A DNA stretch of 8,031 nt from Nitrospinota bacterium (lineage in GTDB: Bacteria; Nitrospinota; Nitrospinia; JACRGO01), in NCBI GenBank assembly GCA_016212295.1, contig JACRGO010000092.1, forward strand, positions 1 to 8,031, given 5' to 3'. The first letter of the stretch is position 1. Each line of letters begins with the position of its first letter. A program made the translations under genes and the position numbers. Below the pieces are notes generated by a model. It saw only the letters and a list, made by a program, of their open reading frames with translations, searched no databases and was not told the origin of the DNA. Below are positions 4,833-8,031 of this stretch, piece after piece.

Positions 4833-6095
4833 TCACTTTAAAAAGGCCGGGATTTCTTCTCCCCGCACCAGGTCCTCGTAGGATTCCCTCCGGCGGATGA
4901 CGTGAAATTCATCGCCTTTTACAAGGACCTCCGCCACCCTTGGGCGGGAGTTGTAATTGGAGGACATGGAAAAACCATACGCGCCGGCGCTCATGACCGC
5001 CAGGAAGTCCCCTTGTTCAAATGTGGGGAGGGTCCTGTCCTTTGCCAGAAAATCGCCGCTTTCGCAAATCGGGCCCACAATATCGGCCACTATCTTCGGC
5101 TTGCCGTTCTTTTTCACCACCGGGATGATCTCCTGATAGGATCCATAGAGACTGGGACGCACGAGGTCGTTCATCCCTGCGTCCACTATCACGAAGTTCT
5201 TTCCTTCATTCACCTTGGTATACAGGACCTTTGCCACGAGGACCCCTGCGTTTCCCATGATCAGGCGTCCAGGCTCGAAGACAATGGTGTACCCGGTTTT
5301 TTCGAGCATCGGGACAATGGCCGCCGCCAGTTCCCTGGGATGGGGAGGTGATTCATCCTTATAAGTAATTCCAAGCCCTCCTCCTATGTCCAGGTACTGA
5401 ATATTGATTCCGGCTTCATCGCGAAGCCTGTTTGCCAGGTTGACGACCTTTTCCAGGGCGTCCACGAAGGGGGATATCTGTGTGATTTGGGACCCGATAT
5501 GCTTTTGTATCCCAACCACCTCTATGTTCTCAAGGCCCTTGGCGAGTTTGTACTCCTCGAAGGCGTCGTCTATGTTGATGCCGAATTTATTCTGCTTCAA
5601 GCCCGTGGAAATATAGGGATGGGTCTTGGGGTCAACGTCCGGATTGACCCTCAGGGAAACCCTTGCCTTCTTCCCAAGGTCTTCCGCCGCCTCGTCAATG
5701 GCGAAGAGTTCCTGGGTGGATTCCACGTTGAACATCATGATCCCGGTTTCCAGGGCGTATTTGATCTCCTCCTTGGTCTTTCCCACCCCGGCGTAGACGA
5801 TTTTTCCCGGATCCACCCCGGCAAGCAGGGCGCGATGGAGTTCTCCCCCTGATACGATGTCCATTCCGGCCCCAAGGCCGGCCAGCAGCCTTAATATGGC
5901 GATATTGGAGCATGACTTGGCCGCGAAGCATACGGTGTGCGGCACCTTTTCAAAGGCGGAGTCAAAGGCCTTGAAATGGTTTGAAATGGTATTCGCGCTG
6001 TAGAGGTAAAAGGGTGTGCCCACCTCCTCGATTATTTTCCTGACAGGAATTTTTTCCGCGAAAAGCTCGGCGTCCTTGAATTGAAAATCGTGCAT
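4833..6095 (-). CDS. lysA: Diaminopimelate decarboxylase
   Basis: LysA removes CO2 from meso-diaminopimelate to give L-lysine, using pyridoxal phosphate. The 420-residue length is typical. In order, the alanine-racemase-like barrel shows the PLP lysine Lys60 in FAAKSCSN (most relatives have AVKANSN), MDIVSGGEL (78-86), RVNPDVDP (149-156), His199 in HIGSQ, the phosphate-binding GGGLG (238-242) and EPGR (274-277). The C-terminal beta domain carries CESGD (344-348), whose Cys contributes to the neighbouring subunit's active site. The N-terminus, with ELFAEKIPVRKI then GTPFYLYS, resembles deltaproteobacterial LysA as I remember it. The ATG at 6093-6095 has GGAGAG a few bases upstream. It is the first gene of lysA-dapF-dapA. 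No lysine riboswitch or strong promoter is visible upstream. Confidence 0.97.
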   Translation of the reverse strand: MHDFQFKDAELFAEKIPVRKIIEEVGTPFYLYSANTISNHFKAFDSAFEKVPHTVCFAAKSCSNIAILRLLAGLGAGMDIVSGGELHRALLAGVDPGKIVYAGVGKTKEEIKYALETGIMMFNVESTQELFAIDEAAEDLGKKARVSLRVNPDVDPKTHPYISTGLKQNKFGINIDDAFEEYKLAKGLENIEVVGIQKHIGSQITQISPFVDALEKVVNLANRLRDEAGINIQYLDIGGGLGITYKDESPPHPRELAAAIVPMLEKTGYTIVFEPGRLIMGNAGVLVAKVLYTKVNEGKNFVIVDAGMNDLVRPSLYGSYQEIIPVVKKNGKPKIVADIVGPICESGDFLAKDRTLPTFEQGDFLAVMSAGAYGFSMSSNYNSRPRVAEVLVKGDEFHVIRRRESYEDLVRGEEIPAFLK

Positions 6096-6116
6096 TTTAT
6101 TCTCTCCATTTGCTAT

Positions 6117-6262
6117 GAAATTTCAAATTCCAATTGTCGAATAACAAATAAATCTCAATAACCAAAATTACAAATAACACACAAGGAAATGGAACTGTTT
6201 GGGACATTCAATAATTGTAATTTGGGATTTGTTTGTAATTTGCTATTTGTCATTTGTAATTT
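6117..6262. repeat. AT-rich imperfect palindrome upstream of lysA
   Basis: The left part has words such as TTTCAAATTCC, ATAACAAATAAA and AAATTACAAATAACA. The right part has the complementary TTTGTAATTTGCTATTTG and TCATTTGTAATTTTA. The whole could fold into a long, weak hairpin. The composition and words match the 3838-4001 spacer, so both are probably members of one intergenic family. It lies in the leader of the lysine operon and hides any clear promoter. Confidence 0.5.
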
Positions 6263-6587
6263 TATTTTCATTTGGTTGCGCCCTGAGGCCGCGCCATGCT
6301 TTAAGAGCATAGGATATTAACACACGGCTTAAATTTCTGTCAAACCTTAATATAAGATTCCTGGTCCTCGTGAAGACGTTTAATGTCAACTTATGATGGA
6401 ATGGGAAAAGGGATAAATTTTTGGAATAATCGGGTAAGTATCTCCGCAGGTGAAAAAATTGCGACTTTTTTGAAAATTTCAAATATTTTTGGCTAGTCTT
6501 TTGAAAAGTATAATGATAATAAGCAGATACCTCAATCGTGGGTTTTTGCTGTGTATTGAACAAACCAGAACCTTGTGATAGCATTTT
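6263..6587. other. Non-coding stretch with repeat copy B
   Basis: I see no credible gene here. One minus-strand frame is open through most of it (to 6584), but it has no family features, is rich in Lys, Ser and Phe as expected of AT-rich non-coding DNA, and has no SD. The stretch holds the dispersed repeat at 6434-6496 and, just after it, TATAAT (6510-6515) without a convincing -35 box. Confidence 0.6.
6434..6496 (+). repeat. Dispersed repeat, copy B (inverted relative to copy A)
   Basis: These 63 bp repeat 1289-1353 in opposite orientation. The order of shared blocks is GTAAGTATCTCCG, then GTGAAAAAA, then TTGCG, then a 32-base identical end that includes TTTGAAA/TTTCAAA and finishes GGCTAG. 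Because the copies are inverted, both CTAG ends point away from the 5.2 kb between them, as in terminal inverted repeats. No target-site duplication is visible outside the CTAG ends. Confidence 0.8.
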
Positions 6588-6660
6588 CTAACTGCCTAAT
6601 AACCGGCTTTAAGTCTGCGGCTTGCCGCCCAGTTAGCGGCGGCTCAACGCCGCATTATGC
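6588..6660 (+). repeat. GC-rich multi-hairpin element, attC-like
   Basis: The element is bounded by near-complementary 7-mers GCCTAAT (6594-6600) and ATTATGC (6654-6660). Inside, imperfectly paired arms (CCGGCTTTAAGTCTGC and GGCGGCTCAACGCCGC) surround small hairpins: GCGGC-TT-GCCGC (6617-6628) and GCGGC-TCAAC-GCCGC (6639-6653). A further perfect pair is CTAACTG (6588-6594) with CAGTTAG (6630-6636). Its length, outer 7-mers and imperfect arms recall integron attC sites, but the consensus GTTRRRY end is not met. It lies 15 bp before the HNH pseudogene, and HNH genes are common cassette cargo. A different hairpin repeat is equally possible. Confidence 0.35.
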
Positions 6661-6675
6661 ATTTCGGGAGCGGTG

Positions 6676-7019
6676 ATGGCGATTGATGCGATTGAACAGA
6701 TAGAGTCGTTCACGTCTGCTGACTACGTGGGCGCATTCAGGCGTGCCGAGCCATTCGAGAGTCAACTGGAAATGTTACGCGTCCACTTGGCATCTCATAC
6801 GGCAGTTACGCGGAAGGTTATATCCACGTTCACCATTTGAAGCCGCTGGCTTCCATCGGCGAAGGGTATGTCATTGACCCAATCAAAGACCTACGCCCTG
6901 TTTGTGCCAACTGTCATGCGGTCATTCACTTGCGGCAGCCTCCCTACAGTATTGAGGAAGTGAAAGCCATGCTGCATGGTGACACAAATAATAACCCGAG
7001 TGGGGGGGCCGCGCCTTGA
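6676..7019 (+). pseudogene. HNH endonuclease gene, internally deleted and frameshifted
   Basis: The ATG at 6676 has GGAG 5 nt upstream and opens a frame starting MAIDAIEQIESF, followed by FESQLEMLRVHLAS; this recalls the N-terminus of a known group of HNH proteins that continue HY.APNRTITA. From about 6798 the protein character moves to another frame: YGSYAEGYIHVHHLKPLA, then DPIKDLRPVCANCHAVIH, a textbook HNH core with the zinc CxxC, ending at TGA 7017-7019. The first frame stops at 6838-6840. The middle of the protein is missing, including the first zinc-binding CxxC expected before the HNH core, and the two ends are out of frame. It is most probably a non-functional remnant of a site-specific nuclease. 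A re-start at the ATG at 6837 would give only a 60-residue piece without the two histidines of the first motif. Confidence 0.7.
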
Positions 7020-7183
7020 ATTATGAATTGGTGTCGTGGGGCGGGAAAAGGCAACGATTCATGGATTACGCAAGAAATCGTGAGCGCCGGTTTTGCGAGG
7101 GCAGGCTGTATTTCCGCTCGTCGCGAATTTGCAATCCGCGATGAAGGGCCGTTAAAGGCTGTTACCAGTTGTTGCCAGGAGAC
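7020..7183. other. Short non-coding spacer
   Basis: No gene, strong hairpin or terminator is visible between the HNH remnant and the 3' end of vapC. A 27-codon plus-strand frame starting near 7061 has no SD and no recognisable content. Confidence 0.5.
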
Positions 7184-7579
7184 CTAAACCCAATTCTTAA
7201 CCCTCAATCCTGGAATGCGCGAAAATTCGTTCATGTTGTTTGTAATCAAGGTGGCCTTTATGCTGCAAGCATGGGCCGCGATGAGCATATCCATATTCCC
7301 TATTATATTCCCATTTTTTTCAAGAACCGCCCGGATTTCCCCGTAATAATCCGCTGCTTTCGCGTCCCACGGCAAAACCGCTAAATGTTCCAGAAAAGAA
7401 TCAAGAACCGCGCGGTTTGATGTTTTGGATCCGGACTTGGCGACTCCATACCGCAATTCCGCCAGGGTGATGGAGGAGAGGCAGATGTCCTCCATCGGCG
7501 AGCGAGCCAATTTTTTATACACAGATGGAGGTTTTTTCCGCAAGATATAGATGCAAATATTTGTGTCAAGCATTAACAT
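7184..7579 (-). CDS. vapC: VapC-family PIN-domain ribonuclease toxin
   Basis: The 131-residue protein carries the VapC PIN motifs: Asp in MLDTNICIYILR (residue 5 from the chosen ATG), Glu in SSITLAELRYG (about 41), and Asp in GNMDMLIAAHA (about 97), followed by ATLITNNMNEFSRIPGL. These acidic residues bind metal for RNA cleavage; VapC proteins often cut tRNA or rRNA. I chose the ATG at 7577-7579, which shares one base with the vapB stop (TGATG) and has GGGAGG 7 nt upstream. A TTG one codon earlier is less likely. The third motif here is N-M-D where most relatives have N-D; the acidic residue is kept. The protein appears complete and co-translated with vapB. Confidence 0.9.
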   Translation of the reverse strand: MLMLDTNICIYILRKKPPSVYKKLARSPMEDICLSSITLAELRYGVAKSGSKTSNRAVLDSFLEHLAVLPWDAKAADYYGEIRAVLEKNGNIIGNMDMLIAAHACSIKATLITNNMNEFSRIPGLRVKNWV

Positions 7580-7815
7580 CAAAAGACCTCCCGGGATTGG
7601 GGAGCCATATCCTCCCGCCGAGCCAGAAAATCATCGGAGGCAGTTTGGCGGTCCTCAAAAAAATCCTTCCAGGAACAAGGCCGTGGGGATAAAACTACAC
7701 TATCCCCTTCTTTATGGATATAAACCCTGTTACCTTTAAACTGAAATTTCTTCGGCAGCCTTACGGCCTGGCTCCTGCCATTGGCGAATAATTTAGCCGC
7801 TCGTTCTTCTTCCAT
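7579..7815 (-). CDS. vapB: VapB-family antitoxin (SpoVT/AbrB type)
   Basis: The 78-residue product begins with a SpoVT/AbrB swapped-hairpin domain: AKLFANGRSQAVRLPKKFQF (about 7-26), then VYIHKEGDSVVLSPRP (about 31-46). The C-terminal segment SWKDFF, then DFLARREDM and SREVF, is the region that wraps the cognate PIN toxin in this family. The first domain binds palindromic operator DNA, and a perfect 12-bp palindrome lies at the predicted transcription start. The ATG at 7813-7815 has GAGGAGG about 9 nt upstream. It couples to vapC through TGATG. Confidence 0.9.
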   Translation of the reverse strand: MEEERAAKLFANGRSQAVRLPKKFQFKGNRVYIHKEGDSVVLSPRPCSWKDFFEDRQTASDDFLARREDMAPQSREVF

Positions 7816-7841
7816 TTGTTGAAGCCTCCTCTGAAAAAGCG

Positions 7842-7863
7842 TGGCATATGCCAGAATATATCA
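7842..7863 (-). promoter_or_regulatory. Extended -10 promoter and palindromic operator of vapBC
   Basis: On the minus strand TGATATATT (7855-7863) fits an extended -10 element (TGn plus TATATT); the -35 position (TGGCTA, 7878-7883) is poor. Directly downstream, over the expected start point, is the perfect palindrome TGGCATATGCCA (7842-7853), a likely VapB/VapBC operator. A second perfect palindrome ATTATTAATAAT (7867-7878) lies in the -35 to -10 spacer. Confidence 0.55.
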
Positions 7864-7951
7864 CAAATTATTAATAATAGCCATAGCGCGGCCAGGGTGA
7901 ATTTGTTCTTTTCCCTATCTCACTGATATATAAGAGAGAACCATCGACTCC

Positions 7952-7980
7952 TGGACATTGAACCGCGAATGGGGTATAGT
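7952..7980 (+). promoter_or_regulatory. Sigma70-type promoter for the gene at 8014
   Basis: TGGACA (7952-7957) and TATAGT (7975-7980) are each one base from consensus and lie exactly 17 bp apart. Transcription would start near 7987, leaving about 27 nt of leader with the SD GGAGG at 8004-8008. It diverges from the vapBC promoter, with about 90 bp between the two -10/-35 regions. Confidence 0.65.
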
Positions 7981-8013
7981 GTTCTTCATTAGCGTCTAAT
8001 CTTGGAGGACAGT

Positions 8014-8031
8014 ATGGACATTAAACAAATC
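8014..8031 (+). CDS. 5' end of an unidentified gene (partial)
   Basis: Only six codons (MDIKQI) lie inside the window. The start is supported by GGAGG 5 nt upstream of the ATG and by a well-formed promoter at 7952-7980, so a real gene probably begins here. Nothing can be said about its function. Confidence 0.6.

Noticed and set aside
3372-5852. Several plus-strand open frames of 60-149 codons
   Set aside because: All are antisense to dapA, dapF or lysA, whose identities are certain; the frames arise from GC-rich codon structure.
6096-6262. Lysine riboswitch upstream of lysA
   Set aside because: The leader is low-complexity AT-rich palindrome with none of the conserved L-box helices or purine motifs that I could find.
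6243-6584. Minus-strand open frame of 113 codons
   Set aside because: Its composition matches AT-rich non-coding DNA, it covers repeat copy B and part of the palindrome, it has no SD and no recognisable motif.
1-8031. CRISPR array or tRNA/rRNA gene
   Set aside because: No regularly spaced direct repeats with spacers and no cloverleaf or rRNA-like segment were seen.

Overview
The window looks like a chromosomal segment of an uncultured or little-studied Gram-negative bacterium. The lysine-biosynthesis proteins resemble those I know from Desulfobacterota (deltaproteobacteria) and Nitrospirota-like lineages. That placement is inference from remembered family features, not a search. The core genes are moderately GC-rich. 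They sit among AT-rich intergenic palindromes, small toxin-antitoxin (TA) modules and broken genes, which is typical of a gene-poor, repeat-rich accessory neighbourhood.

Layout. (1) 1-96 holds the 3' end of an unrecognised plus-strand gene. (2) 145-1213, minus strand, carries two TA modules: hicBA, with a near-consensus promoter, and a RelE-type toxin with an unclassified antitoxin. (3) 1353-1971, minus strand, holds a short run of small or decayed genes: a Cys-containing remnant, a 50-residue single-TM protein with a TTG start and strong Shine-Dalgarno (SD) sequence, and a coiled-coil ORF. (4) 2038-2831, plus strand, is an AT-rich two-gene module (PIN-domain toxin first, UPF0175/RHH antitoxin second) with a promoter that predicts a leaderless transcript. 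(5) 2832-6095, minus strand, is the lysine operon lysA-dapF-dapA, followed by the truncated 5' end of a secreted-protein gene where the TA insertion begins. (6) 6096-6660 is non-coding: an AT-rich imperfect palindrome, one copy of a dispersed repeat, and a GC-rich multi-hairpin element that loosely resembles an integron attC site. (7) 6676-7019 is an internally deleted HNH endonuclease pseudogene. (8) 7184-7815, minus strand, is vapBC with a palindromic operator. (9) 7952-8031 has a good promoter, an SD and the first codons of a plus-strand gene.

How it works together. DapA commits aspartate semialdehyde to the diaminopimelate/lysine pathway, DapF makes meso-diaminopimelate for peptidoglycan, and LysA decarboxylates it to lysine. 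The residues that form the lysine-feedback site of E. coli DapA are conserved. Around this housekeeping operon lie four different type II TA modules (HicAB, RelE-type, PIN/UPF0175, VapBC), so the region is a TA cluster.

The most noteworthy structure is a pair of about 64-bp repeats in inverted orientation (1289-1353 and 6434-6496). Their identical ends face outward with CTAG termini and bracket a 5.2-kb segment that contains the PIN/UPF0175 module and the whole lysine operon. Other points of interest are the insertion scar after dapA, the toxin-first leaderless TA operon, the deleted HNH gene beside an attC-like element, and the small TM/coiled-coil gene pair.
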